Source: Myotis daubentonii
Taxonomy: Eukaryota > Chordata > Mammalia > Chiroptera > Vespertilionidae
Reading direction: 5' to 3'
NCBI RefSeq assembly: GCF_963259705.1
Contig: NC_081842.1
Coordinates: 93,796,433 to 93,860,432 of the forward strand
Length of the DNA: 64,000 bases
This document shows, piece by piece, positions 20,689-31,393 of the stretch. Below the pieces are notes generated by a model that was not told where the DNA came from, made no database searches, and saw only the letters and a program-made list of their open reading frames with translations. A program made the position numbers and the translations under genes. Each line of letters starts with the position of its first letter. Positions within the stretch are counted from its first letter, which is position 1.

Positions 20689-22509
20689 CTAGAGGCCCGG
20701 TGCACAAAAATTTGTGCACTCGGGGTTGGGAGAGGAGGTCCCTCAGCCTGGCCTGTGCCCTCTCACAGTCTGGGACCCATCAGGAGATAAGGACCTGCTG
20801 GTTTAGGCCTGCTCCCGGGTGGCAGAGGGCAGGCCTAATCCTAGGTGTAACCCCTGGTCGGGCTCAGAGCAGGGCCCATTGGGGAGTTGGGGCCCTGCCT
20901 CCTGTCATGCACAGAGCAGGGCGGATTGGGAGGTTGCGATGCCACCCTCAGTCATGCTCAGGGTAGGGCTGATTGGGGGGTTGGGGCACCACCCCCTGGC
21001 ACACTCAAGGCAGGGTCCATAGGGAGGTTGCAGCGCCACTCCTGTCATGCACAGAGCAGGGCCGATCAGAGGGTTGGAGCTCCGCACCCTGTCACACTGA
21101 TCCCGGTGCTGGGAAGCCTCCCTGCTCCGCTGATCCCAGGGCCAGGACGCCTCTCGGCTCCCCTGATCCCTGGCCCGGAGGCCTCTCGGCTCCGCTGATC
21201 ACCGGGGCGGGAGGCCTCTCTGCTCCGCTGATCGCAGGGCCTCCGACTCCACTGATCACGGGGCCGGGAGGCCTCTGGACTCCGCTGATCACCGGGGCTG
21301 GGAGGCCTATGGACTACGCTGATCACCGGGGCTGGGAGGCCTCTCGGCTGATCACCGGGCGGGAGGCCTCTGGACTCCGCTGATCACAGGGGCCAGGAGG
21401 CCTCTCGGCTCCGCTGATCACCGGGGTCGGGAGGCCTCTCGGCTCCGCTGATCACCGGGGTCGGGAGGCCTCTCGGCTCCGCTGATCGCGGGGCCTCCGA
21501 CTCTGTTGATCACCAGGGCCTGGAGGCCTCTCGGCTCCGCTGATCACCGGGGCCGGGAGGCCTCTCAGCTCCGCTGATCATCGGGGTCGGGAGGCCTCTC
21601 GGCTCCGCTGATTGCGGGGCTTCCGACTCCGCTGATTACCGGGGCTGGGAGGCCTCTCGGCTCCCCTGATCCCTGGCCCGGAGGCCTCTCGGCTCCGCTG
21701 ATCACCGGGGCGGGAGGCCTCTGGACTCCGCTGATCACAGGGGCCGGGAGGCCTCTCGGCTCCGCTGATCGCGGGGCCTCCGACTCCGCTGATTACCGGG
21801 GCTGGGAGGCCTCTCGGCTCCGCTGATCACCGGGGCCGGGAGGCCTCTCGACTCCGCTGATCACTGGGGCCCGGAGGCCTCTCGGCTCCGCTGATCGCGG
21901 GGCCTCCGACTCCGCTGATCACCGGGGCTGGGAGGCCTCTGGACTCCGCTGATCATGGGGCCGGGAGGCCTCTGGACTCCGCTGATCACAGGGGCCGGGA
22001 GGCCTCTCGGCTCCACTGATCACTGGGGCCGGGAGGCCTCTCGGCTCCGCTGATCGCGGGGCCTCCGACTCCGCTGATCACTGGGGCCGGGCCTCTCGGC
22101 TCCGCTGATCACCGGGGCTGGGAGGCCTCTCGGATCTGCTGATCACTGGGACCGGGAGGCCTCTCGACTCTGCTGATCCCAGGCCCTGAGGCCTTTCTGC
22201 CCTGCTGCTTCAGGGCTGTTTGGCTTCGCTCTGCTTGGAGCCTGAGTATGCAAATTAACCGCCATCTTTTAGCTTCTATAATTGAAACATTGTATCTTTT
22301 GGAGTTGTTGCTTCAGGAGCTCAGAGCCCTGCAGCTGCGGGGATCCTTGACTTTCTCCATCGCTGGGGCAACCAAGCCTCCTATTCTCAGCTGCCTGGCT
22401 GCCAGCCGCCATCTTGGCTGACAGTTAATTTGCATATCTCGCTGATTAGCCAATGAAAAAGGTATCGGTTGTACGCCAATTACCATTTTTCTCTTTTATT
22501 AGTATAGGA
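20689..22509 (-). mobile_element. Non-autonomous Helitron with 34-bp satellite
   Basis: The left end is CTAGAGGCCCGGTGCAC with hairpin partner TTTGTGCACTC; the right end is CTCTTTTATTAGTATAGGA, so the minus strand starts TCCTATACTAATAAAAGAG. The part next to the 3' end (20700-21090) matches the 48-bp minisatellite type of the composites. The middle is a 34-bp array. Beside the 5' end stands a conserved Helitron block with GCCGCCATCTTGGCTGACAG. The 1,821 bp have no coding capacity for Rep/helicase. Confidence 0.93.
21090..22190 (-). repeat. 34-bp minisatellite with a 24-bp variant unit
   Basis: The main unit (plus strand) is CTGATCACCGGGGCCGGGAG followed by GCCTCTCGGCTCCG, 34 bp, about thirty copies. 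Six units near 21228, 21484, 21610, 21766, 21892 and 22054 are shortened to 24 bp and read GATCGCGGGGCCTCCGACTC. Two of the intervals between short units are 126 bp (three long plus one short), which suggests a higher-order unit. Confidence 0.92.
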
Positions 22510-22987
22510 TATTTAGTGAAGGATTCTTACACTCTTCCCCAAGTGACTTGTAGTGTTTATTTTTATTTTTTATTTTGCTTTCTTCTTCTAACTGTAACAT
22601 TTGTAGCCCTGAACTGGTTATTTTTTTTTTTTTTCAGCATGTGCTTTGCCTGCACTATTGGTTTAGACAATGACTTTGTATTTCATAGTGATTTCTGTGG
22701 TTTTAGAATCTTGTTGAAAGAAATTTCATCTAGTATGTGAGCAGAGAAATCTCTATACAGTGAAATCTCTCCTAGGTACATTACTGGTTGAGACGACACA
22801 ACATGAGTAGCTATTTCTTACATCTCAGAAATTACTAGCAGCAATGTGACCTTTTTAAAGTTTATAAATGAATTGAGCTTGCCATTAATTTTCTACCCAG
22901 ATTTGATGAAAGCTACTTAAATATAGTTTAATAAACACAGACATTAAAATCAAACTAACTAGACTTGGGCATTCTGATTGCAATTAG
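22510..22987. other. Unassigned AT-rich stretch
   Basis: No exon or repeat recognised. The 95-codon plus frame at 22453-22740 begins inside the neighbouring Helitron and is T-rich by composition. Confidence 0.6.
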
Positions 22988-23208
22988 GTTTTACTTTTTT
23001 AAATTAAATATATCTTTATTGATTTCAGAGAGGGAGAGAGAGATAGAAACATCGATGATGAAAGAAAATTACTGATTGGCTGCCTCCTGCATGCCCCACA
23101 CTAGAGATCAAACCTGTAACCTAGGCATGTGTTCTGACCTGGAATCAAACTGTGAATTTCTGGTTCATAGGTCAATGCTCAACCACTGAGCCACACCGAC
23201 TGGGCAGG
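22988..23208 (-). mobile_element. Ves SINE
   Basis: Tail TATCTTTATTGATTTCAGAG, body TGATTGGCTGCCTCCTGCAT, head CTCAACCACTGAGCCACACC, all in reverse orientation and near full length. Confidence 0.93.
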
Positions 23209-23584
23209 TTTTACATTTTTAATATTCAATTATCACTTAAAGCTGCATATTATTTAATATAAATTATTAAACAATTAAATAAATACCTCTTGATAAGTAT
23301 ATAATTGAGCTAGTGAGTTAAGAAGTTATGCTACTTATTTTACAAAATGATTGCAAATTTTGGCTAATCTGGCATACTCTTTGGGTGAAAAACAGTTTTT
23401 GCTATATTTGTTTAATATAGATGTTCTAAAAATTTTCCATAATTCTTATTCATATAGAACTATTTCTCCATGTGTAAAATATTTTTGTTTTATAGTTTCT
23501 TAGTATGTTTTTACCTTTTAAAGATAAAGCAATTATTATTGATGTTTTAGACACTTAAAAGCTACAACTATTCTTTAATTTATA
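23209..23584. other. AT-rich, unassigned
   Basis: Nothing recognised. Confidence 0.6.
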
Positions 23585-23586
23585 TA

Positions 23587-23956
23587 GGGTGTCCCAAAAT
23601 TCACGCAAGATTTGAATTTTGCGTGAGCATTAACAACAACAACAAAAAATAAAAGCCTAATTTTACTTGGTTTATTGAATCAGATTCTAATATCTGTTGC
23701 CCTTTGATTTCAATTCCTTCAATTTGATAAGCATTACTAAGTACCAATTATGGCCCAGGAGCAGGGACAATGAAGACCAATGAAGACCACGCTTTGCGTA
23801 TGTGCCAGCAAAGCCGTGGAGGCCATTTAACTGATGTACTATTCCATACATAACCTTATACTATATACTTTATGAATCAATAAAAAATGTACAATTTTTA
23901 ATTATAAACCTGTGTTTTCTATCAAAATTACTTCTTGCATGAATTTTGGGACACCC
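23587..23956 (+). mobile_element. Deleted mariner-like transposon
   Basis: The inverted ends GGGTGTCCCAAAATTCACGC (left) and its reverse complement with one mismatch (right, ending GGGACACCC) are each flanked by TA. At 370 bp it is far shorter than a 1.3 kb autonomous mariner. Next to the left end TCACGCAA and TTGCGTGA form a small second palindrome. Confidence 0.85.
23736..23853 (+). pseudogene. C-terminal relic of a mariner-like transposase
   Basis: In the only sensible frame, the last residues before the TAA at 23851-23853 read LRMCQQSRGGHLTDVLFHT. The pattern of a Cys-containing helix followed by GGH and a short hydrophobic end is the usual C terminus of mariner/IS630-type transposases (known families end in forms such as GGHFEHL). 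All catalytic parts are deleted. A 9-bp duplication, CAATGAAGA twice, lies upstream. Confidence 0.6.
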
Positions 23957-24350
23957 TATATGTGTAGAAATTAATGATTAAACATATTTAGTTTCTTTTT
24001 TTTAAAATTAAATCTTTATTGTTCAGATTATTACATTTGTTCCTCTTTTTTTCCCCCCCATAACTCCCCTCCTCCTAGTTCCCGCCCCACCCACCGCCCT
24101 CACTCCCCACCCACTGTCCTCATCCATAGGTGCACGATTTTTGTCCAGTCTCTTCCCACATCTCCCACACCCCTTTCCCCCCCAAGAATAGTCAGTCCAT
24201 TCCCTTTCTATGTCCCTGATTCTATTATAATCACCATTTCATTCTGTTCATCAGATTATTTATTCACTTGATTCTTAGATTCACTTGTTGATACATGCAT
24301 ATTTGTTGTTCATAATTTGTATCTTTACCTTTTTCTTCCTCTTCCTCTTC

Positions 24351-25199
24351 TTAAAGGATACCTTTCAGCATTTCATATAATCCTGGTTTGGTGGTGATGA
24401 ACTCCTTTAGCTTTTCCTTAACTGAGAAGCTCTTTATCTGACCTTCAATTCTGAATGATAGCTTTGCTGGATAAAGTAATCTTGGTTGTAGGTTCTTGGT
24501 ATTCATCACTTTGAATATTTCTTGCCACTCCCTTCTGGCCTGCAAAGTTTCTGTTGAGAAATCAGCTGACAGTCGTATGGGTATTCCCTTGTAAGTAACT
24601 GAGTTCCTTTCTCTTGCTGTTTTTAAGATTCTCTCTTTATCTTTTGCTCTTGGCATTTTAATTATGATGTGTCTTGGTGTGGTCCTCTTTGGATTCCTTT
24701 TGTTTGGGGTTCTACGCGCTTCTTGGACCTGTAAGTCTATTTCTTTCACCAGGTGGGGGAAGTTTTCTGTCATTATTTCTTCAGATAGGTTTTCAATGTC
24801 TTGCTCTCTCTCATCTTCTGGCACCCCTATAATTCTGATGTTGGTACGCTTGAAGCTGTCCCAGAGGCTCTTTACACTATCCTCGCATTTTTGGATTCTT
24901 TTTTCATTTTGCTTTTCCGGTTGGGTGTTTTTTGCTTCCTCGCATTTCAAATCATTGACTTGATTCTTGCGCTCCTCTGGTCTGCTGTCGGGAGTCTGTA
25001 TAATATTCGTTATTTCAGTCCGTGTATGCTTAATTTCTAGTTGGTTCCCCAATATAACATCGAGGGTCTCATTAGTTTTCTTGTAGATCTCATTAAGTTT
25101 ATCGGCGGCTTCTAAACAGTTCTTGAGAGACCTTAAAAGTGTGGTTCTGAACTCTATATCTTCCATTGACAATTTTGTCCTGTTTCTTTGTCTCCGCAT
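24351..25199 (-). CDS. LINE-1-type ORF1 protein, uninterrupted
   Basis: An RNA-binding trimeric chaperone that coats its own mRNA in the retrotransposition particle is the known role of this family. The 282-residue frame starts with a true ATG and ends KPGLYEMLKGIL. From the N terminus: a short coiled-coil region (about residues 20-115, heptad-rich and shorter than in human ORF1p, which has 338 residues); an RRM-like domain (about 118-210) with NIRIIGVPEDE, RRTPNKRNPKRTTPRHIIIK and KERILKTARERNSVTYKG; and a C-terminal domain (about 211-282) with SADFSTETLQARREW and YPAKLSF. The key basic residues of the RNA-binding face are kept. No stop or frameshift occurs. Compared with copy 2, about 15 codons of the coiled coil are missing in frame. 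Whether it is expressed is unknown. Confidence 0.9.
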   Translation of the reverse strand: MRRQRNRTKLSMEDIEFRTTLLRSLKNCLEAADKLNEIYKKTNETLDVILGNQLEIKHTRTEITNIIQTPDSRPEERKNQVNDLKCEEAKNTQPEKQNEKRIQKCEDSVKSLWDSFKRTNIRIIGVPEDEREQDIENLSEEIMTENFPHLVKEIDLQVQEARRTPNKRNPKRTTPRHIIIKMPRAKDKERILKTARERNSVTYKGIPIRLSADFSTETLQARREWQEIFKVMNTKNLQPRLLYPAKLSFRIEGQIKSFSVKEKLKEFITTKPGLYEMLKGIL

Positions 25200-25882
25200 T
25201 TTGTTATGCTTCCTTGGTGCACCCCCTAATGGTCTTTGTTCGCAGTCTTATAGTTAAACCTTGATTGTTGTAGCTAATACCAGGGAGGGTTTGACCTCCA
25301 GGCCAAGTGGCTATGAGAATCAGCTGTGTCAGCAGTGAGAGAACTTCTGTCCTCTAGGCAGGTGCTAATCTAGCCTTTGCCTGAGGCTATCTGGCAAATG
25401 CCTCTGTGCAGGGCTTGGGTAGGGCGGGTCACACAGGATCAACAGGGTGGGCCGGAGAGAGCAGTTATGGCGGCTCTCAGTCCTGTCCCCAGGGGCTCTG
25501 CCTCTCTGAGTCCCAGCACCCGCTGCAAAGCTCGGAGAGAAAGCTGCACTCGCTCTGACCGAAGCCAGACAGTCCCGCTTCTCCAGTTTGAGTCTGGGTC
25601 CCTAAAGACTCGCCGGGATCTGGAGCTCAGAGTCTGCGACTCCCTCCCGATTGAAAACAACAACCGCGCTCTCCGCCGCCAGCCCGCTCCGTGCACCCCG
25701 CACCTCAGAATTTGACTTCAGCACTGCGCCTCCTCTGAGTGTCCGTGTGCGTTTCTCTTTCCTCCTAGTTGTAGGACTTCCACTCAGCCAGCGTTCCTGT
25801 GGTTCTGGGTGATGTCCGTTCTGTGTTTTAGTTTCACTTTTGAAGTAGTTGTTCAAAGCAGCAAACTCCGGCGTTAACCTAT

Positions 25883-25895
25883 GCCGCCATCTTGG
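25883..25895 (-). promoter_or_regulatory. YY1-type site at the HAL1 5' end
   Basis: The minus strand reads CCAAGATGGCGGC within the first 25 bases of the element. LINE-1 promoters have a YY1 site (CAAGATGGC) at the same place, which sets the transcription start. Copy 2 has CCAAGATGGCGAC at 49173-49185. Confidence 0.7.
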
Positions 25896-25920
25896 TTCTC
25901 CTCTAAACATATTTAGTTTC

Positions 25921-26164
25921 AATCAACATTGGATGTACATAAACTAGCTTGCAATATTGAAACCTAAAAATATATCCTCTATATGCAGTGTAAACCATCT
26001 TAGGACTACTGTGAATGTACAATGCAATGTGAAGATGATGTTTTGTTCAGTTGTACAATTGAAACCTATATGGTTTTGTGAACTAATGACATCCAAAAAA
26101 AATAAATTAAAATTAATAAAATAAAAACTACCATAAATATATGATATATTACACTCATTGATGT
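25921..26164. other. Short AT-rich gap
   Basis: AT-rich, with an A-rich run around 26090-26125 that may be the tail of an old element. Nothing else recognised. Confidence 0.5.
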
Positions 26165-26992
26165 AAAGATGTTAACTCACCTTATGTTCCTGAGATAAAC
26201 TTCAGATCATCATGATGTAGTTTTTTTATATGTTGTTGTATTCAATTTTGTCTCTATATTCCTTAGAGATAACAAGTTTGTATTCCTCTCTTATGATAAC
26301 TTTGTCTAATTTTGCAATTAGGGAAATGCACTTTTCACTATTTTCTGAAATACAATGGAATATCAGTATTTCTTAAAATCTTTGACAGAAAGATTTATTT
26401 AAGACATCTGGGCCTAGAGTTTTCTTTGTAGAAAGCCTTGTGATTTTAATATAATCTCATTATTTGATATGGAGCTGCTTTCTATTTTTTTCCCCAGAGT
26501 CAGGATAAGTATTATGTATTTTTCTAAAAATTTCTATTTCATCAAGCTTGTCAAATTTGTTGGCTTAAAATACTTCATAATTTTCCATTATTTTATTTTT
26601 TGAAATATCTGTTATGGTTGCTATGTCACTTCTAATTATGGTAATTTGTGAAAGTGATCTAGTTATTTTCATGATTTTTTTCAAATAATCTCTTTTTGGT
26701 TTCACTGTTTGTATTTTTCTATTGATATTCTGTTATATTTAACTTATTTTGGCTTCAACTTTGTGCTGTCCTACCTTCTGTTTTTTTTATATGTTCTTTT
26801 TTATTTTAAATCGTAATGTTAGACACTTATAGAACTTTGTTTGTTTCCAATATAGGCTTTTAAAACTACACATTTCCCTCTATTCATGGCTGCTTTCTGC
26901 AAATTTGTATATATTCAGTTCAAAATATATTCTAATTTTATTTGTCATTTCTCCCCTTCCATGCAATATGTTCTAATTATTTATAATAGATA
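26165..26992 (-). mobile_element. Old LINE-1 ORF2 remnant
   Basis: In the reverse orientation the landmarks of the LINE-1 reverse-transcriptase region appear in order: TTCATCAAGCTTGTCAAATT, AATCTCTTTTTGGTTTCACT, TTCCAATATAGGCTTTTAAA, TTTCCCTCTATTCATGGCTG and TTCAGTTCAAAATATATTCT. Many substitutions and stops show great age. Confidence 0.75.
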
Positions 26993-27163
26993 TTAGAAGC
27001 CCGATGCACAAAATTCATGCAAGAGTAGGCCTTCCTTTCCCCGGCTTCTGGCACTGGCTTCCCTCTGGCACCTGGGAACTGGGCTTGCCTTGCAGCCCTG
27101 GCTTCTTCCGGAAGGATGTCCGGTCTAATTAGCATACTAGTATTATGCATTTATTATTATAGA
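26993..27163 (-). mobile_element. Short Helitron, worn
   Basis: The left end TTAGAAGCCCGATGCACAAA with partner TTCATGCAA is a mutated CTAG-hairpin end; the right end ATTTATTATTATAGA gives TCTATAATAATAAAT on the minus strand. It sits inside the old LINE-1 remnant. Confidence 0.8.
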
Positions 27164-28650
27164 CATACACATTATAAACTGCAAGAGACTATACTTATTA
27201 TTTTAAACAACTATATAGTTGGAATAAATTAAAGAAAAATTATATTTTTGCATTAATATAGGTACTTATTTCTGTTTTTAATTCTTTTCTAAATATAAGT
27301 TGTCATCTGTCATTACATTTGAGTGTAAAGAACCACCTTACCTTACTTATGGTGCTCTTGACAACTTATTTCTCTTTGTTTTCTTTATTTCACTTTAATT
27401 CTTTTGTTTGTTTGTTTATTTATTTATATTTTAGAGAAAGAGAGGAAAGGACAGAGCGAGAGAGAGAGTGACAGAGAGAGAAACATTAATCAATTTGTTG
27501 TTCCACTTGTTTATGCATTTAGTGGTTGCTTCTCATATGTGCCCTGATTGGAGATTGAACCTATAACTTTGGGGTATCAGGAAGATGTTCCAACCAACTG
27601 AGCTACCTGGCCAGGACCTCACTTTCATTCTGAATGCAATATTTTTCTGGATGTAGAATTCTGAATTAACAGTTTTTCTTGTTAATTTTTTTTTACTGGC
27701 TTCTGTTCGTATGGTTTCTTCTTCTAATTAGTTAGACATTAATTGGATTATTTCTACCCTGTAGGGTATGTCATTTTTCTTTTGCTTCTTTCTGGCTTTG
27801 TGGTATATTTCTTACCCTAAGTTTACTGTATATGTGCTTATTCTGCTTGGTGTTAATCTTGTGTCTGAAATTCCATTTCAACAAATTTAGGAAAATTATG
27901 ACACTTTTTTTTGAACAATTTTTTTCTGTGCTTACTGTACTCTCCTCTGTTATTCCAATTACAAACATTCCTGATCATATGTTATAATTCAATATTGTTA
28001 ATGTTTTTAATATTTTTCTCTATAAGATTCACCTTGGATCAGGTTTCTTTATGTATGCTCAGTTTACACTTTTGTTTAATCATGTCCATTTCACTAGGTC
28101 TATCTAGGGAATATATTTTTCAGAAATTCCAATTTCCAGTTGTAGAATTTCTGTTCAGTTATTTTTATTGGTTTTATCCTTCTCAGAAATTTTCCTCTTT
28201 TTTACTGAAATTTTATGTATTAAAATATATGTTTGATCAATCTAGTGAAGATATTTATAATAGTCACTTGGTATTCTTTGTCTTCTAGGTCTAATGCTTG
28301 ACGCTTCTCAGGGCCAGTCTTGTTTTCCTTTTTTCATCTTAGAATTTGTTCCATATTCTTGACTTTCCATATCTTGCATAATTTTTTTTATTTCATATCA
28401 GACATTATGTATGATCATTATTTCCTTTCCTAATGTAGATATTTTATTTATTGCTAGTACGATTTTTATTCAATGAATATTGTTTATTTTAACATGTAAT
28501 TTTGTTGACTGGGTTTGCACTGTGTACTCTTTTCCCTATATGCCATCACCTCTGTCATGCATATCTTTTGTCTTTAGTTAGATTGTCTGGGATCTATTTG
28601 AAAAATACATGACTCCTGAGTTCCACAGAGACATGGTGGGCAGAACTTGG
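27164..28650 (-). mobile_element. Old LINE-1/HAL1 ORF1 and 5' region remnant
   Basis: The reverse orientation shows ATGCAATATTTTTCTGGATG, TCTGTTATTCCAATTACAAA, AATTTCCAGTTGTAGAATTT, GAAGATATTTATAATAGTCA and CATATCTTGCATAATTTTTT, which follow the order of ancient mammalian L1M/HAL1 ORF1 and 5' sequences. It is interrupted by a tRNA-type SINE at 27405-27618 and may continue past the pyrimidine tract to about 29370. No reading frame survives. Confidence 0.55.
27405..27618 (-). mobile_element. tRNA-derived bat SINE, older subtype
   Basis: The body has TTGTTGTTCCACTTGTTTAT and GCATTTAGTGGTTGC instead of the GCTGCCTCCTGC block of the other Ves copies. The head reads TGCCCTGATTGGAGATTGAA and CCAACTGAGCTACCTGGCCA. 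The copy at 30945-31112 is of the same subtype. Confidence 0.8.
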
Positions 28651-28737
28651 GAATCTTTGCCTTGTTTTTATGCTTGATTTTTGCTTGTTTGTTTGTTTCT
28701 CTTTCCCCAAGTCTCTTTACTGTCAACCTTTCTCCCT

Positions 28738-29085
28738 TCTTTCTTCCTCCTTCTTCTTCTCCTTCTTCTTCTTCTTCTTCTTCTTCTTCTTCTTCTTCTT
28801 CTTCTTCTTCTTCTTCTTCTTCTTCTTCTTCTTCTTCCTTTCCTCCTCCTCTTCCATTTCTCCTCCTCTCCTCCTCCTCCTCCTCCTCCTCCACTTCTCC
28901 TCCTCCTCTCCCTCCTCCTCCTGCTTCTTCTCTCCTCCTCCTTCTTTCCTCTTCTCCTCCTCTTCCTCTTCTTCTTCCTCTTCCTCCTATTCTTCTTCCC
29001 CACCTCTCCTTCTTCTTTTTCTCCCTTCTCTCTTCTCTCTTCCTTTCTCCCTTTCTTCTTTTTCTTTTACTTTTTCTCATTTCCC
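28738..29085. repeat. Polypyrimidine tract, (CTT)n and (CTC)n
   Basis: About 350 bp of almost only C and T on the plus strand: a run of about thirty CTT units, then CTC-rich and mixed units. Long Ser/Leu/Phe frames (plus) and Glu/Arg frames (minus) are products of this composition. Confidence 0.95.
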
Positions 29086-30944
29086 AGGCCAGAAAAATTG
29101 TGAGCTTTGACATGTGCCTTCATCTGAAACTGTGTGAAATGTGTGCACTGTCCATGGTCAAAAGCTAAAATCCAAGGAAGTGGAAACTTAGGTGTGTAGC
29201 TCCATATCTCCCCTCCATCAAACAGTATACACTCACTGTCTGCTTTCGTCCACTCTAATGCCTTAGGCAGTCACTTTTTGTTTTATGTATTGGTACTTTA
29301 GTTGTTTCCTGCAGGTGGAGGGGGACTTTTAGTAGAGTCTTAGTCCATTATATCAAGAAACATAATCAATCTCATGTTTTTTGTGGTTTTGGGTTGTTGT
29401 TCTTTTGCATTTTTGAGTCCATTCTGTAATATGTTAACTGCATTTAAAATATAGCTCAAAATGTTTTAATGTGTACACAATTAACTGAAAATGTATTTAC
29501 ACTGTAATACAATATAAAACACCATAAGGGAAAACAAGAAATAATAGTCAATTATCATAACATGTGAAATAAACTATTTTGAGATTTTGATGTGCAATTT
29601 CCTATATCTATATTTTTTCTTAGGAATTGTGTCTTATATTTGATATTTATTATAGTACCACTTTAACAACTGAATATCCTATTTTCCATTTTAACTCTAA
29701 ATTTTAACAACATCAAATTATACTTAAATGTCAATGCAAATTTCAAATGCAATTTATTATCATATTTACCATAAATATATTTATGCATACATATGTTTCA
29801 TAAGATATGCAGAAATGCCAAATTTCTATCTTTGACATTAAATGCTCAAACTGATTAGCATGAAATTTGTTGTGCTAAATGTCCTCAGAAGAGGGGAGCA
29901 TGAAATTGACTTGACATGTTAATATCATATTTTACAGTGAGTCCCATTATAATTAAATGGGAATTTTATTTTAACTACACATGGTGTCTTTGCCTTATGA
30001 AAACACTCTCACTTTGAACAATTCTATGGAATATATTGGTCCGATAAGTAGTTATGCTTATTTGAAATCTGCTGAAGTTTCTTTGATTTATATATATCCA
30101 AATTTAGAAAAGACTCTTAGTGTTTAAGTTCTCACAGTGTGAATTTAAGAAAAACTAATGAGACAATCTTAAGATGCAAGTATTTGAAAAGTGCTCTTGA
30201 TATTTGTGTTTTCTAAATGAAGGTAGTTGACACTTTATGTCTGATCAGGAAACTTACCTGTGCCAAAATACACAGTAAAGTGATACTCAAAGTCAATGTC
30301 CAAACTGAAAGAACTGGCCACTAATGAAAAGAATAATTATGTTTGTAACATTTAAAAAGGAGAAAATTATTTAGTTTCTTGGAAATACTATATATTTTTG
30401 CTCCCTCTCCAGTTACATTTTTTTTAAAAAGTGTTTACTATCTCATTTGAATAGGACTATATTATATATGTGTGTGTGTGTTTTCATAAGAATTGGATGG
30501 CAGTTTTTAGTTACAATCTGGATAATCATAAAAAGTTATTTTTATAACAAAATTCCTCTGTTTATAATTAAAAGCATAAAAATAATGTTGACAGCTGTGT
30601 TTAATGACTTTTTATTGGATTTTAATGGGTTCATCCCTAAGAACAAAGTGCTGATAAAAAAATTACAATTTTGTCAAATTGATTTGCACTTGATTTTGAT
30701 GTCAAGCTACAAATGCAATCTCAATTTTTTTTCTTCTCCCAAGATCCTTAAAATATTTACTTATAATTGTACCCAGTATAATAACATGTTCTTCAATACC
30801 TATATAAATATTGGCATATTTCTTCATATGAATAGCATGTTAGCGTAATATATTTCAGATTGAATATATTCAAGAGAAAATTTATGATAGTTGGTCATGA
30901 AATCAATATAAACTAATAGTAGCTACAAATTTGCAAAGCCAGTT
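29086..30944. other. AT-rich, unassigned
   Basis: The first 300 bp may be the 5' end of the old LINE-1 remnant. The rest is AT-rich with short frames only. A TG-rich run lies at 30466-30482. Confidence 0.5.
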
Positions 30945-31112
30945 ATTGATCGCCTTGGCTGGGTAGCAAAGAGCATCGTCCAGATATGCCAAAGTTGCAG
31001 GTTCGATCTCCAGTCAGGGCACATACAAGAATTAACCAATAAATGCATAAATAAGTGGAACAACAAATCAATGTCTCTCTTTTCCTCACTCACTACAATC
31101 AATAATTATTAT
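30945..31112 (+). mobile_element. tRNA-derived bat SINE, older subtype
   Basis: Head TTGGCTGGGTAGCAAAGAGC and GCAGGTTCGATCTCCAGTCA, body AATAAATGCATAAATAAGTG and GAACAACAAATCAATG, tail CAATCAATAATTATT. It matches the copy at 27405-27618 in reverse. Confidence 0.85.
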
Positions 31113-31145
31113 TTTTTTTTTAGAAAGCCAGTTAATGGTTAATTC

Positions 31146-31393
31146 ATAGTGGAGGAACATAATGTAGTAGTTAGGGCATGGCCCTGGAGCAGATCTATGT
31201 GGATTTAAAACTTGGCTGTGCAAATTACTAGCAGTCTGACACCAGGCAAGGTACTCTGGTCTCAATTTCCCTATCTGTAAAATGTGCATAAACATACTAA
31301 CAATAGTAACAGTAAAAGTTTTATGTAGGTTTGTGCAGAATTACTATTTAGAAAACACACAGAATAGTAACTGGCATTATTCCTATTATTATG
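31146..31393 (+). mobile_element. MIR element, near full length
   Basis: TAGTAGTTAGGGCATGGCCC, GGATTTAAAACTTGGCTGTG, CAATTTCCCTATCTGTAAAA and the final CACAGAATAGTAACTGGCAT follow the MIR consensus from the tRNA-like head to the 3' end. Confidence 0.85.

Larger units (their letters stand above)
23996..25903 (-). mobile_element. HAL1-type half-LINE, complete copy 1
   Basis: On the minus strand the element begins GAGGAGAACCAAGATGGCGG, has a GC-rich 5' leader of about 700 bp, one ORF1, a G-rich 3' part and a poly(A)-type tail. Perfect 17-bp duplications TAAACATATTTAGTTTC flank it (23979-23995 and 25904-25920), so both ends are real and it inserted by target-primed reverse transcription. No ORF2 (endonuclease and reverse transcriptase) exists between ORF1 and the 3' part. 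Elements of this form are known as HAL1, half-LINEs derived from LINE-1, which must borrow the reverse transcriptase. A related copy at 47025-49191 has the same structure, so this is a family and not a chance deletion. Confidence 0.9.
23979..25920. repeat. Target-site duplications of HAL1 copy 1
   Basis: The same 17 bases TAAACATATTTAGTTTC occur at 23979-23995 and 25904-25920 and nowhere inside. They define the pre-insertion site. Confidence 0.93.

Noticed and set aside
20700..21383. Plus-strand frames of 88, 103 and 136 codons
   Set aside because: They cross Helitron repeats (48-bp and 34-bp units) and show no domain.
25377..25922. Frames of 85-112 codons in the 5' leader of HAL1 copy 1
   Set aside because: They are on both strands of a GC-rich untranslated leader and are not shared in frame with copy 2.
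28574..29168. Frames of 100-179 codons rich in Glu, Arg, Ser, Leu or Phe on both strands
   Set aside because: Products of the polypyrimidine tract. Composition alone explains them.
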